Origin: Rhizobium grahamii CCGE 502
GTDB lineage: Bacteria; Pseudomonadota; Alphaproteobacteria; Rhizobiales; Rhizobiaceae
DNA: 64,000 nucleotides
Direction: 5' to 3'
NCBI RefSeq assembly: GCF_000298315.2
Contig: NZ_AEYE02000035.1
Span: 248,001-312,000 of the forward strand
This document shows positions 34,137-43,378 of this stretch, piece after piece. Position numbers and translations under genes: made by a program. The number at the start of each line of letters is the position of its first letter. Position 1 is the stretch's first letter. The notes below the pieces were generated by a model that was not told where the DNA came from, searched no databases, and worked only from the letters and a program-made list of their open reading frames with translations.

Positions 34137-35222
34137 ATGAATTCAATTGTAACGGCCTCGGCGACCGAGGCTCCGCCGCGGGCTGCGGCAGAAGAGGTAG
34201 TGCGCCTCGTCGACGTGCATCGGCATTTCGGTGCCACCGCTGCTCTCGACGGCATATCGCTTACTGTCCACAAGGGCGAGATCCTAGGAATCATCGGGCG
34301 CAGCGGCGCCGGCAAGTCCACCTTGATCCGTTGCCTGAATGGCCTGGAGCGTCCTGACACCGGTGAAATTGAGATCGAGGGTCGCAGCATCGTCGGTCTC
34401 GACGAAAAGGAACTGCAGCCGCTTCGCCGCCGCGTCGGCATGATCTTTCAACACTTCAACCTCCTGGCGTCGAAGACCGTCGAAGAGAACGTTGCCTTGC
34501 CGCTGAAGATCGCCGGGGTCGGAAGGGCCGAGCGCCTGAAGCGCGCACACGAATTGCTGGATCTTGTCGGCCTCGCTGGTAAGGCAAAGGCCTATCCATC
34601 GTCCCTATCCGGTGGCCAGAAGCAGCGCGTCGGTATCGCCCGCGCGCTTGCCGCACGGCCGGCATTGTTGCTGTCGGACGAAGCGACCTCCGCGCTCGAT
34701 CCGGAAACGACGCGCGCTATCCTGGCGCTCCTCAAGGACATCAACCGCAAGCTCGGCCTCACGATCGTCCTCATTACTCACGAGATGGAAGTCGTGCGCA
34801 ACATTGCCGACCGCGTCGCCGTTATCGACGCCGGCCGTATTGTCGAGGACGGGCAGGTCTGGTCGGTCTTTGCCGATCCTAAGGCGCCGATCACTCAGAG
34901 CCTGCTTTCCGGAAGCAGGCCTCAATTGCCGGAGCACATCGCCGCCAGACTGTCGCCCACCTCGGGACAGGAGGCGATCCTCAGCATCGATATGGCCGGA
35001 CCAGCAGCTCAGGGCGCGGTCTTCGCCGAACTTTCGACGGCGCTTCCCCAGTCGTTCCGGCTTGTCCACGGCGGCATCGATCATATCCAGAACCAGCCCG
35101 TGGCGCGGTTCTTTATTGCTGTCCCGACGCGCGACCCCGCCCTGAAGGACAAGGTTCTGCAATTTTTGAAAGCCCGTTCGGCGCGGGTGGAGGTTCTTGG
35201 CTATGACAGCGACCATGTTTAA
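34137..35222 (+). CDS. metN: methionine-type ABC importer ATPase with NIL domain
   Basis: 361 aa; ATG follows GAAGGGA. Walker A GRSGAGKSTLIRC, Q-loop FQHFNLL, signature [15 protein letters not shown], Walker B LLLSDEATSALDPE. The C-terminal about 80 residues (LSIDMAGPAAQGAVFAEL to the end) form the NIL ligand-sensing domain that gives MetN its methionine trans-inhibition. Domain and order identify the MetNI family. It overlaps metI by 20 nt. Confidence 0.93.
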   Translation: MNSIVTASATEAPPRAAAEEVVRLVDVHRHFGATAALDGISLTVHKGEILGIIGRSGAGKSTLIRCLNGLERPDTGEIEIEGRSIVGLDEKELQPLRRRVGMIFQHFNLLASKTVEENVALPLKIAGVGRAERLKRAHELLDLVGLAGKAKAYPSSLSGGQKQRVGIARALAARPALLLSDEATSALDPETTRAILALLKDINRKLGLTIVLITHEMEVVRNIADRVAVIDAGRIVEDGQVWSVFADPKAPITQSLLSGSRPQLPEHIAARLSPTSGQEAILSIDMAGPAAQGAVFAELSTALPQSFRLVHGGIDHIQNQPVARFFIAVPTRDPALKDKVLQFLKARSARVEVLGYDSDHV

Positions 35223-35856
35223 TCTGCTGCTTCGCTCCCTCTGGGAGACGATCCTGATGACAGGCGCCTCTGGCCTGATCTCGCTGGTCTTTGGTCTGCC
35301 GCTAGGTCTGGCGCTTGTTCTTACCAACAAGGGCGGCATCGCCGAAAATAGCTGGGTCAACGGCATCCTCGGCGCGATCATCAACGGCTTTCGCTCCGTG
35401 CCCTTCATCATTCTGCTGGTAGCTCTGATCCCGCTGACACGCCTTATCGTTGGTACCGCGCTTGGCACCTGGGCGGCGATCGTGCCGCTCGCAATTGCCG
35501 CAACGCCCTATTACGCACGCATCGCCGAGGTATCCCTCCGTGAGGTTGATCGCGGCCTGATCGATGCCGTGCGCGCGATGGGCGGCAATCGCTGGACCAT
35601 TATTCGCGAAGTACTGGTTCCTGAGGCGTTGCCCGGCATCGTCGCTGGTTTCACCGTCACGCTGGTAACGTTGATTGGCGCTTCTGCCATGGCCGGAGCG
35701 ATCGGTGCAGGCGGTCTCGGAGATCTTGCCATCCGCTATGGCTACCAGCGCTTCGAGACAACCATCATGGTGGCGGTCGTCGCCGTGTTGATCGTGCTGG
35801 TCTGCGGCATCCAGTGGCTCGGCGACCGGCTGGTCGGCCGGCTGGATCACAAATAG
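35203..35856 (+). CDS. metI: methionine-type ABC importer permease
   Basis: 217 aa. ATG 35203 follows GGAGG by 9 nt. About five TM segments; EAA loop SLREVDRGLIDAVRAMGGNRW with IREVLVPEALPGI, the MetI signature. Partners with the ATPase and binding protein upstream. The stop codon abuts, with zero spacing, the stop of the convergent monooxygenase gene. Confidence 0.93.
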   Translation: MTATMFNLLLRSLWETILMTGASGLISLVFGLPLGLALVLTNKGGIAENSWVNGILGAIINGFRSVPFIILLVALIPLTRLIVGTALGTWAAIVPLAIAATPYYARIAEVSLREVDRGLIDAVRAMGGNRWTIIREVLVPEALPGIVAGFTVTLVTLIGASAMAGAIGAGGLGDLAIRYGYQRFETTIMVAVVAVLIVLVCGIQWLGDRLVGRLDHK

Positions 35857-37212
35857 TCAGGTACGAAACGCCGCGGCAGGGTGCGAAGACGGCAGCCTGC
35901 CGCGGCCCCCAAACAGCTTCTGCCGCAGCGGCCCCTCGGCATAGTCGGCTTTAAACAGCCGGCGTTCTTGCAATACCGGTACAACGAGATCGACAAAGTC
36001 GCGCAGGCTTTCCGGCGCCACCGTGCGCGCCAGATTGAAGCCGTCCACACCAGCATCCGAAACCCACTCAGCCAAGCGATCCGCCACTTGCTCGGCCGAA
36101 CCCACAATGGGCCTCATGCGGCTGCCGAGCACCATCTGATCGATGATCCCGCGCAAGGTTACCGGCTTTGACGCCTCCTTGGTGATTGCGGCGAGCGCAG
36201 ACTGATTGGCGTTCGTGGACCTTTGCTCGATCGGCTCGTCGAGGCTGTATTTCGAAAAATCGACGCCAGTCGAGGCCGAGTAGTGTGCTAGAGAGGCCTC
36301 GACGCTCGCATGTCGGCGATAGTCTTCGAGCTTGTCCCGTGCTTCTTTCTCACTGCGGCCGACGACGATGGTGATTAGACCGAGGACACGCAAGGCATTC
36401 GCGCCGCGTCCGAACGCCTCGGCCTTGCACCGCAGCGCCCCCACGATCGGTCGCGCTGCCTGCGGGTTTGGTGTGGCGATGAACACGCATTCGGCGTGCC
36501 GGGCTGCAAAATCCTGGCCGCGCGCCGAAGAGCCCGCTTGGAACAGCAGCGGCGTTCGTTGCGGAGAGGGCTGCGCAAGATGGATCCCTTCCATCTTGTA
36601 GTAGGTTCCATTGTGCCTGACGGCGCGCACCTTCGAAGCGTCGGCGAAGATGGCCCGCGCCCTGTCAGCGAGCACCGCGTCGTCGTCCCAGCTTCCCTCC
36701 CAGAGCTTGTAGAGGATTTCAAGGTATTCCTCGGCCGCATCGTAGCGCGCATCGTGTTCAGGTAGCTTCTCAAAGCCCATGGCTCGCGCGGCGCTATCAA
36801 GATAGCCGGTAACAATATTCCAGCCGATACGACCCTTCGTAAGGTGATCGAGCGTCGACATGCGGCGCGCCAGAAGATAAGGCGCCTCGTAGGTCGTGTT
36901 GGCCGTTACCCCGAAGCCGAGATGCCGGGTCGCATAGGCCATTGCCGAGATCGGCATCAGCGGATCGTTGACGGGAATCTGCGCGCCGGTTTCGATAACT
37001 GGCGCTGCGCTGCCTTTGTACACGTCGTAAACGCCGACGACATCTGCCAGGAATATGCCGTCCAGCTTGCCTCGTTCGGCGGTACGGGCGAAATCCACCC
37101 AATAGTCGAGGTCGGTATATTGAAGGGACGTATCGCGCGGATGCGTCCACATGCCGTGGTTGATATGGCTGACGCAGTTCATGTCGAATGCGTAGATCTG
37201 CATCTGCTTCAT
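35857..37212 (-). CDS. NtaA/SnaA/DszA-family FMN-dependent monooxygenase
   Basis: 451 aa bacterial-luciferase-like flavin monooxygenase: start MQIYAFDMNCVSHINHGMW, DYWVDFARTAERGKLDGIFLAD, GRIGWNIVTGYLDSAARAMG, and LLFQAGSSARGQDFAARHAE. These are hallmarks of the NtaA/SnaA/DszA/SoxA group, which use FMNH2 from a separate reductase to cleave C-S or C-N bonds. It is 63 nt downstream of tauC on the same strand, so it belongs to a sulfonate-use operon. No reductase gene is found nearby. Substrate is likely an organosulfur compound imported by TauABC. Confidence 0.9.
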   Translation of the reverse strand: MKQMQIYAFDMNCVSHINHGMWTHPRDTSLQYTDLDYWVDFARTAERGKLDGIFLADVVGVYDVYKGSAAPVIETGAQIPVNDPLMPISAMAYATRHLGFGVTANTTYEAPYLLARRMSTLDHLTKGRIGWNIVTGYLDSAARAMGFEKLPEHDARYDAAEEYLEILYKLWEGSWDDDAVLADRARAIFADASKVRAVRHNGTYYKMEGIHLAQPSPQRTPLLFQAGSSARGQDFAARHAECVFIATPNPQAARPIVGALRCKAEAFGRGANALRVLGLITIVVGRSEKEARDKLEDYRRHASVEASLAHYSASTGVDFSKYSLDEPIEQRSTNANQSALAAITKEASKPVTLRGIIDQMVLGSRMRPIVGSAEQVADRLAEWVSDAGVDGFNLARTVAPESLRDFVDLVVPVLQERRLFKADYAEGPLRQKLFGGRGRLPSSHPAAAFRT

Positions 37213-37275
37213 GTATTCGTTCCCTGTGCCGGCAGACCCAGCGCGGTCTTGAGCGACGAGGGCTTCTGTGCCTCG

Positions 37276-38130
37276 CTAGCTCTTACCTTTCCACGGAACG
37301 AGGGCGGCTTCCAAGAGCCGAACGGTTGCGCTGAAGACGAATGCACAGGCCGCGATAATACCGATGCCGACAAAGACCACGTCCGTCGCCAAAAACTGGG
37401 AGGCGGACATGATCATGTAGCCGATGCCCCGATTGGAGGCGATCAATTCGGCCGCGACAAGCGTGCCCCAGCCAATGCCAAACGCGATGCGGATCCCCGT
37501 CAAAATCTCAGGCAGCGCCGATGGCAGGACTATGCTGACAAGGAGCTGCCACGGTCTTGCGCCAAGCGATCGCGCCGCATTGACGCGCTCGATCGGAAGT
37601 GAACGCACGCCCGCCTGTGCCGACAGGCAGATCGGCGCGAACATCGCAAGCACCAACAGTGTCACCTTCGACGTCTCGCCAATCCCCAGCCAGATAATCA
37701 TCAGCGGCAGATAGGCAAGTGGCGGCAGCGGCCAGTAGAACTCGATCGGTGCATCGAATACCCCCTTTGCCCAGCGATTGAGCCCCATCAGCAAGCCGAT
37801 TGGGATGCCAATCACGATTGCGATCACTGCTGCTGCCGCGATCCTAAACAGACTTGCCGAAACGTGTTCCCCAAGCGACGCTCCCGCATAACCGTCGCGA
37901 TAAACAGCGCCGATCTGCGTGACGACCTCTTGCGGTGTCGGCAGAAAGAGGCGCGGTACCAGTCCCAGCTTCGCAACCAGCCACCATATGGCGATCAGCA
38001 CGACGGCTGTCACGAGGCTGATCACAATCGTACTGCCTTCCCCCACACCGAAACCCTTCATCTGAACGGTTTTCGGCTGATCGGTTGGAGTGCGAATGAC
38101 AACACCCCTAGTTTCGATGACATCGCTCAT
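37276..38130 (-). CDS. tauC: taurine/sulfonate ABC importer permease
   Basis: 284 aa with about six TM segments and the SsuC/TauC layout: [58 protein letters not shown] (EAA loop), and [21 protein letters not shown] near the C terminus. Its ATG overlaps the end of tauB by 4 nt, so translation is coupled. Confidence 0.92.
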   Translation of the reverse strand: MSDVIETRGVVIRTPTDQPKTVQMKGFGVGEGSTIVISLVTAVVLIAIWWLVAKLGLVPRLFLPTPQEVVTQIGAVYRDGYAGASLGEHVSASLFRIAAAAVIAIVIGIPIGLLMGLNRWAKGVFDAPIEFYWPLPPLAYLPLMIIWLGIGETSKVTLLVLAMFAPICLSAQAGVRSLPIERVNAARSLGARPWQLLVSIVLPSALPEILTGIRIAFGIGWGTLVAAELIASNRGIGYMIMSASQFLATDVVFVGIGIIAACAFVFSATVRLLEAALVPWKGKS

Positions 38131-38918
38131 TCGGCCGCACTCCTGATCTCGTCAGACTCATGCAAGATAGTCCGGATTTCCTCTCGCAAGGTGGCAAACT
38201 CCGGCGCCGTCTTGATTGATCTGCTATCGCCGGTTCGTGCGAACTCGCGGACAAAATCGAGATCAAAGCGCGCTATGATCCGGCCCGGACGCGGCGACAT
38301 CACCACGACCTGCGTGCCAAGGAACAGTGCTTCCTCGATCGAGTGAGTGATGAAGAAGATGCGTTTTCCCGTTGTTTTCCAAATCGATACGAGCAGTTCC
38401 TGCATCTGTTCTCGCGTTAGGCTATCAAGCGCGCCGAATGGCTCGTCCATCAGGAGCACGTCGGGGTCGGCCGCAAGTGCGCGGGCAATACCAACACGTT
38501 GGCGCATGCCACCGGACAATTCGTAAGGAAAGGCTCTTGCGAAGTCTTTGAGACCAACGAGCGCCAGAAACTCTTCTGCACGAGCGCGCCGGGCAGCGCT
38601 CGGTACTCCTGCAAATTGCAGACCAAGCGCGACGTTGTCGACGACCGACTTCCAAGGCAGCAGCGTGTCTTTCTGAAAGACGACACCGCGGTCGGCACCG
38701 GGACGGGTGACCGGGCGCCCGTCGAGTGCGATCGTGCCTGACGAAAGCGGCAGAAAGCCCGCAATCGCATTGAGCAATGTGGATTTGCCGCAACCCGACG
38801 CTCCGAGTGCGACAACGAAGCTGTTGTCTGGAATATCAAGGGAAACGCGATCGAGGGCCTGGACCGTTTGCCCATCCCGCGTCCTGAAATAGACGCTTGC
38901 GTGATCGACTTTGAGCAT
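38127..38918 (-). CDS. tauB: taurine/sulfonate ABC importer ATPase
   Basis: 263 aa from ATG 38918 ([13 protein letters not shown]), preferred over ATG 38933. Walker [15 protein letters not shown], signature [15 protein letters not shown], Walker [13 protein letters not shown] and H-loop [12 protein letters not shown]. The LSGGMRQR form is typical of the nitrate/sulfonate/taurine group. It lies 74 nt after tauA with a strong palindrome between. Confidence 0.92.
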   Translation of the reverse strand: MLKVDHASVYFRTRDGQTVQALDRVSLDIPDNSFVVALGASGCGKSTLLNAIAGFLPLSSGTIALDGRPVTRPGADRGVVFQKDTLLPWKSVVDNVALGLQFAGVPSAARRARAEEFLALVGLKDFARAFPYELSGGMRQRVGIARALAADPDVLLMDEPFGALDSLTREQMQELLVSIWKTTGKRIFFITHSIEEALFLGTQVVVMSPRPGRIIARFDLDFVREFARTGDSRSIKTAPEFATLREEIRTILHESDEIRSAAE

Positions 38919-38939
38919 GTGCCGTCTCTTCATTCTGTG

Positions 38940-38965
38940 ATGCTGGCGCGATATCGCGCCAGCAT
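38940..38965 (-). other. perfect 26-bp palindrome, tauA|tauB
   Basis: Left half ATGCTGGCGCGAT (38940-38952) is followed directly by its exact reverse complement (38953-38965). As RNA it forms a strong stem of about 11 bp with a minimal loop in the tauA-tauB gap, with no T-run. Role is probably stabilisation of tauA mRNA or attenuation. Confidence 0.8.
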
Positions 38966-38992
38966 GAGTGCATGGGAGGATTGTTAGCTATT

Positions 38993-40006
38993 TCAGTTGC
39001 TTGCGTTCACAAGCGCATCCGCCGTGACAAAGGCGGCGTAGCTCGGCAACACCTCGGAGACCTTGCCCTGCCCCTTCAGGAAGGCGGCCGTGTCCTTGAG
39101 GATCTTGGCGGCGCCCGACTTTTCGCCGCCACCGAGCCAGGCTTCGGAGGCCTGCACCTCCGGCGTCAGCAGAGTCAGGTTCTTGAGTGCGGCGGCCTGC
39201 TGTTCGGGCGTGCCGCCAAGTGTCTTGGCGAGCAGCGTCGCATTTTCGCTGCCGGCATCCCAGGCCTTCTTATCGGCGGCGAAGGAAGCGTAGTATTTGT
39301 TGATGACGCTCGCGAAGCTCTTCAGAAACGCTGGATTCTCATCTGCAAATGTCGATGCCGCCACCCAGGCTGAGAAGGTCGGCGCGCCATTGTCGGCCAC
39401 GTCCTTGGAGGTAACCAGCACCTTGCCATTCTTCTTGAGTTCGGTCAGTGCCGGATCCCAGACAAAACCGCCGTCAATGTCGCCGCGGTTGTAGCTTGCG
39501 ACGATCTCCGGCTGGGGAATTGCAAAGACCTGAACGTCCTTTTCCGTCAGGCCAAGCGACTTGATCAGCGCCAGGAGCTGGTAGTGGTCAGTGGAAACTG
39601 GTGCAGCGGCCAGCTTCTTCCCCTTGAGGTCAGACAGAGAGGCAATGCCCGAGCCGTTGCGTACAACGAGCGCCTCATCGATGCCGGAGATGGAGGAGAG
39701 ATAGAATGCCTTTACCTGCAATCCGCGGGATGTCGCGGCCGCGAAAGGGCTGGAGCCGACATAGCCGACCTGCACATCGCCCGATGCGATAGCCGCAAAA
39801 ATCTCGGCCCCGGAGTTGAACTTTCGGAAATCGATATCGTAGCCCGTTGCCTTGGCAAATTCTCCGTTGGCGATCGCAACCGATGACGGCAACGCGTCGG
39901 TCTGGTAGGCAACGACCACTTTCTTGTCGGCCGCCTGGGCGACAAAAGGCGCCAACAGGCTTGCGGATCCGAGCGCAATCGCGGCCAATAGTGTCCTGAT
40001 ATTCAT
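38993..40006 (-). CDS. tauA: taurine/sulfonate ABC importer, periplasmic binding protein
   Basis: 337 aa. Signal peptide of 25 residues ends VAQA. The mature protein follows E. coli TauA closely: KVVVAYQTDALPSSVAIANGEFAKATG, DFRKFNSGAEIFAAIASGDVQVG, STDHYQLLALIKSLGL, SYNRGDIDGGFVWDPAL, and NGAPTFSAWVA. Binds taurine or a related sulfonate in the periplasm. First gene of tauABC-monooxygenase. Confidence 0.92.
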   Translation of the reverse strand: MNIRTLLAAIALGSASLLAPFVAQAADKKVVVAYQTDALPSSVAIANGEFAKATGYDIDFRKFNSGAEIFAAIASGDVQVGYVGSSPFAAATSRGLQVKAFYLSSISGIDEALVVRNGSGIASLSDLKGKKLAAAPVSTDHYQLLALIKSLGLTEKDVQVFAIPQPEIVASYNRGDIDGGFVWDPALTELKKNGKVLVTSKDVADNGAPTFSAWVAASTFADENPAFLKSFASVINKYYASFAADKKAWDAGSENATLLAKTLGGTPEQQAAALKNLTLLTPEVQASEAWLGGGEKSGAAKILKDTAAFLKGQGKVSEVLPSYAAFVTADALVNASN

Positions 40007-40089
40007 GTTTCGCCCCCTTGTGGCTGAGACTTAGCTTCAGCACTGAACTTGTTTCGACGTCAAAACAGTAGGGCGGGCGTTTCATCACA

Positions 40090-40120
40090 GATAGAAAAAA
40101 CTATCTATTTTATAGACTAT
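40090..40120. promoter_or_regulatory. three overlapping palindromes upstream of tauA
   Basis: GATAG-AAAAAA-CTATC (40090-40105), CTAT-TTT-ATAG (40105-40115) and ATAG-A-CTAT (40112-40120) overlap within an AT-rich stretch 84-114 bp before the tauA start. Likely a binding array for a regulator of the sulfonate operon (LysR/CysB/Cbl type is a guess). Confidence 0.55.
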
Positions 40121-40158
40121 AACGATAATATTCTTTTCGATTCGATTTCCACCTGCTC

Positions 40159-40188
40159 GCCGAGGCTAGGCCGGGACAGCGCCTCGGC
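40159..40188 (-). terminator. hairpin after the hut operon
   Basis: GCCGAGGC (40159-40166) and GCCTCGGC (40181-40188) are perfect 8-bp arms with a 14-nt loop, 14 bp beyond the hutD stop. No T-run, so it may be a Rho-dependent or processing end. Confidence 0.4.
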
Positions 40189-40201
40189 CTGACCACCAGG
40201 T

Positions 40202-40786
40202 TCAGGCACCTTCAATGGAAATGAGATAGCAAGGTGCCTGGCCGCTCAGAGAAACCATCGCACCTTCACCACCCTCTAGCAAAAACGCATCGCATGGCCC
40301 AAGGGCGGCGTGATTACCATCGTATTCTAGGACGACGTCACCGTGGCCACATAGGGCGAGCCAGGTCGATGCAACCACCTGCCTCATGGACGTGCCGTTG
40401 ACATCCACCCTCTCGACACGATGGCGGAGACTGCCACGGCGGGTCATGACGTTCAGGTCGGTGATTTCTCCGTCGGCAAGCGTTGCTGACACTGCGACGT
40501 CGGCGGGAAAGGTCAGGGGATCGTCACCCTGCGTCAGCAAGACGGGAGCCGCGCCATTGATCGCCAGTGACATGCCATTGCCGTCGAGGATCGACAGCGT
40601 ACGGTCGATGCCGGGGAAGATAGAGAAAGGCCCGTCAACCGCCACCGTTGCCATGCTGATACGCCAGTAGAAATCGGATAGGGCCGCGCCTTCGGGGGAA
40701 ACCGCGATTTCGACGGTTTCGCCACCACCGTTCTTCCACGGCATGCGACGATAGGTGTCGGCTTTGAGAACCGTGACTCGAGTCAT
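40202..40786 (-). CDS. hutD: HutD-family protein
   Basis: 194 aa cupin-like protein beginning VTVLKADTYRRMPWKNGGGETVEIAV, with FYWRISMATVAVDGPFSIFPGIDRTLSILDGNGM, all typical of HutD. Family members bind formylglutamate and set an upper limit on hut operon activity in Pseudomonas. Last gene of the minus-strand hut operon, 88 nt after hutU with a hairpin between. Cytoplasmic. Confidence 0.92.
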   Translation of the reverse strand: MTRVTVLKADTYRRMPWKNGGGETVEIAVSPEGAALSDFYWRISMATVAVDGPFSIFPGIDRTLSILDGNGMSLAINGAAPVLLTQGDDPLTFPADVAVSATLADGEITDLNVMTRRGSLRHRVERVDVNGTSMRQVVASTWLALCGHGDVVLEYDGNHAALGPCDAFLLEGGEGAMVSLSGQAPCYLISIEGA

Positions 40787-40826
40787 TTTGTTTCCATCAT
40801 CGATTTGGGCTCGGCCTTCTCACCGT

Positions 40827-40861
40827 GGACAAGGTCGCCGCGCGATGCGGCGGCCTTGTCC
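40827..40861 (-). other. intercistronic hairpin, hutU|hutD
   Basis: GGACAAGGTCGCCGC (40827-40841) pairs with 40847-40861 across a 5-nt loop: a 15-bp stem with one mismatch (read as an A:C pair on the minus-strand transcript). It fills much of the 88-nt gap and could reduce hutD expression relative to hutU. Confidence 0.7.
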
Positions 40862-40874
40862 GGTTGATGCGAGC

Positions 40875-42551
40875 TTAGTTCCCCATGATCGCCGGCAAGC
40901 GCAGACCTTTTTCCTTGGCGCAGTCGATGGCGATCTCGTAGCCAGCATCGGCATGGCGCATAACGCCGGTTGCCGGATCGTTCCAGAGAACGCGCTCGAG
41001 CCGCCGTGCCGCGTCGTCCGTGCCATCGGCGCAGATGACGATGCCCGAATGCTGGGAAAAGCCCATGCCGACGCCGCCGCCATGATGGAGCGACACCCAG
41101 GTCGCACCCGACGCGGTGTTGAGCAGCGCGTTCAGCAGCGGCCAGTCGGAGACGGCGTCCGAACCGTCCTTCATTGCTTCGGTTTCGCGGTTCGGCGAGG
41201 CGACCGAGCCGGAGTCGAGGTGGTCACGACCGATGACAACTGGGGCCTTCAGCTCGCCGTTCCTGACCATCTCGTTGAAGGCGAGGCCGAGGCGGTGGCG
41301 ATCGCCAAGACCGACCCAGCAGATGCGTGCTGGCAGGCCCTGGAAGGAAATGCGTTCGCGCGCCATGTCGAGCCAGTTGTGCAGGTGCTTGTTGTCCGGG
41401 AGCAGCTCCTTCACCTTGGCGTCGGTCTTGTAGATATCCTCCGGATCGCCAGATAGGGCCGCCCAGCGGAACGGGCCAATGCCGCGGCAGAACAGCGGGC
41501 GGATATAGGCCGGCACGAAGCCGGGGAAGGCGAAGGCGTTCTCGAGGCCTTCTTCCTTAGCCACCTGGCGGATGTTGTTGCCGTAGTCGAAGGTCGGAAT
41601 GCCCATGTCCTGGAAGGCGATCATCGCCTCGACATGCTCGCGCATCGAGGCGCGGGCCGCCTTCTCGACCGCCTTCGGGTCGGAAACGCGCTTGTCCTTC
41701 CACTGGGCCATCGTCCAGCCCTTCGGCAGGTAGCCGTTGACCGGGTCGTGGGCGGAGGTCTGGTCGGTGACCATGTCGGGGCGAATGCCGCGGCGGACCA
41801 TCTCCGGCAGGATCTCGGCGCAGTTGCCGAGCAGGCCGACCGACTTAGCCTCGCCGTTCTTCGTCCAGCGGGCGATCATCTCGATGGCCTCGTCCAGCGT
41901 CGCGGCCTTTTCGTCGAGATAGCGGGTGCGCAGGCGGAAATCGATCGAGTCCGGGTTGCACTCGACCGCCAGGCACGACGCGCCGGCCATGACAGCGGCG
42001 AGCGGCTGGGCGCCGCCCATGCCGCCGAGGCCGCCGGTCAGCACCCACTTGCCCTTGAGGTTGCCGCCGTAGTGCTGGCGTCCGGCCTCGACGAAGGTCT
42101 CGTAGGTGCCCTGCACGATACCCTGCGTGCCGATGTAGATCCACGAGCCGGCCGTCATCTGGCCATACATGGCGAGGCCCTTCTTATCGAGCTCGTTGAA
42201 ATGGTCCCAGGTCGCCCAATGTGGCACGAGGTTCGAGTTGGCGATCAGGACACGCGGCGCGTCCTTGTGCGTGCGGAACACGCCGACCGGCTTGCCGGAT
42301 TGCACGAGGAGCGTTTCGTCCTCGTTCAACGTCTTCAGTGTTGCTGCGATGCGGTCAAAGTCGTCCCAGGTGCGGGCCGCGCGCCCGATGCCGCCGTAGA
42401 CGACCAGCTCGTTCGGGTTCTCGGCTACATCAGGGTCAAGGTTGTTCATCAGCATGCGTAGTGGCGCTTCGGTCATCCAGCTCTTGGCATTAAGCTCGCT
42501 GCCGCGCGGTGCACGGATTTCGCGAATGTTGTGGCGTGGGTTTGCAGTCAT
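40875..42551 (-). CDS. hutU: urocanate hydratase
   Basis: 558 aa, the normal length. Converts urocanate to imidazolonepropionate with tightly bound NAD. Visible motifs: [63 protein letters not shown] (NAD-binding Gly-rich loop), and DQTSAHDP. The active Cys region is present as [22 protein letters not shown]. 25 nt after hutG. Confidence 0.97.
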   Translation of the reverse strand: MTANPRHNIREIRAPRGSELNAKSWMTEAPLRMLMNNLDPDVAENPNELVVYGGIGRAARTWDDFDRIAATLKTLNEDETLLVQSGKPVGVFRTHKDAPRVLIANSNLVPHWATWDHFNELDKKGLAMYGQMTAGSWIYIGTQGIVQGTYETFVEAGRQHYGGNLKGKWVLTGGLGGMGGAQPLAAVMAGASCLAVECNPDSIDFRLRTRYLDEKAATLDEAIEMIARWTKNGEAKSVGLLGNCAEILPEMVRRGIRPDMVTDQTSAHDPVNGYLPKGWTMAQWKDKRVSDPKAVEKAARASMREHVEAMIAFQDMGIPTFDYGNNIRQVAKEEGLENAFAFPGFVPAYIRPLFCRGIGPFRWAALSGDPEDIYKTDAKVKELLPDNKHLHNWLDMARERISFQGLPARICWVGLGDRHRLGLAFNEMVRNGELKAPVVIGRDHLDSGSVASPNRETEAMKDGSDAVSDWPLLNALLNTASGATWVSLHHGGGVGMGFSQHSGIVICADGTDDAARRLERVLWNDPATGVMRHADAGYEIAIDCAKEKGLRLPAIMGN

Positions 42552-42576
42552 GCGAGTTCCTCCAGTGGAGTGATCG

Positions 42577-43377
42577 TTATCGTTTCAGGCCGGTTGCGAT
42601 CTGTTCGATCCGCACCAGAATGTTTTTCAGATGTACCCGAAGGCGGTCTGCCTTGGCGGTATCGTAGGCGAAAGGCGGTGCTTCCGTTTGGAGGTGCGTC
42701 GATTGCGCGAGCTCCATCTGGATCGCATGCACACCCACCTCGGGACGCCCGTAGTGGCGTGTCGTCCAGCCACCCTTGAAGCGACCATTCAGCACACTGT
42801 CGTAACCTTCGGCAGCCTCGACGACAGTGAGCGTCGCCTGCTCGATCGCCCCATCGCAGGTCTTGCCCATGTCCGTACCGATATTGAAATCCGGCAACTT
42901 GCCTTCGAAGAGGAACGGAATATGGGAGCGGATCGAGTGGCAGTCATAGAGGATCGCGACGCCGTGAATTGCCCTCACGCGCTCGATCTCTGCGGCTAGT
43001 GCCGCGTGATAGGGAGCATGAAAGTTCCGCAACCGCGTCGCGATAGCGGCTTCGTCAGGAGCCTGTCCGTCCTCCCAGATCGCCTTGCCGTCGAAGTCGG
43101 TTTCCGGAACGAGGCCCGTTGTGCTCTGGCCGGGATAGAGACTGACCCCTGCCGGATCGCGGTTGGCGTCAATGACGTAGCGGTGGAACGTCGCGCGCAC
43201 CGTCGTCGCATCGGAAAGCAGGTCATCATAGAGGTGATGGATGTGCCAGTCGGTATCGGCAAGAATCTTGCCGTTATCGTTCAGGCGCTCCCATATGTCG
43301 GCGGGAACCTCGGTACCGGTATGCGGGAAGCCCAGGATCACGGGCGATGTGCCCTGCTTGACTTCAAATACAGCCAT
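42577..43377 (-). CDS. hutG: N-formylglutamate deformylase
   Basis: 266 aa; ATG 43377 follows GGAGGG. FGase family: [21 protein letters not shown] (metal-binding His), [14 protein letters not shown], and [20 protein letters not shown]. Hydrolyses N-formylglutamate to glutamate and formate, the last step of the HutF route. This matches the presence of hutF. One nucleotide separates it from hutH. Confidence 0.95.
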   Translation of the reverse strand: MAVFEVKQGTSPVILGFPHTGTEVPADIWERLNDNGKILADTDWHIHHLYDDLLSDATTVRATFHRYVIDANRDPAGVSLYPGQSTTGLVPETDFDGKAIWEDGQAPDEAAIATRLRNFHAPYHAALAAEIERVRAIHGVAILYDCHSIRSHIPFLFEGKLPDFNIGTDMGKTCDGAIEQATLTVVEAAEGYDSVLNGRFKGGWTTRHYGRPEVGVHAIQMELAQSTHLQTEAPPFAYDTAKADRLRVHLKNILVRIEQIATGLKR

Positions 43378-43378
43378 G

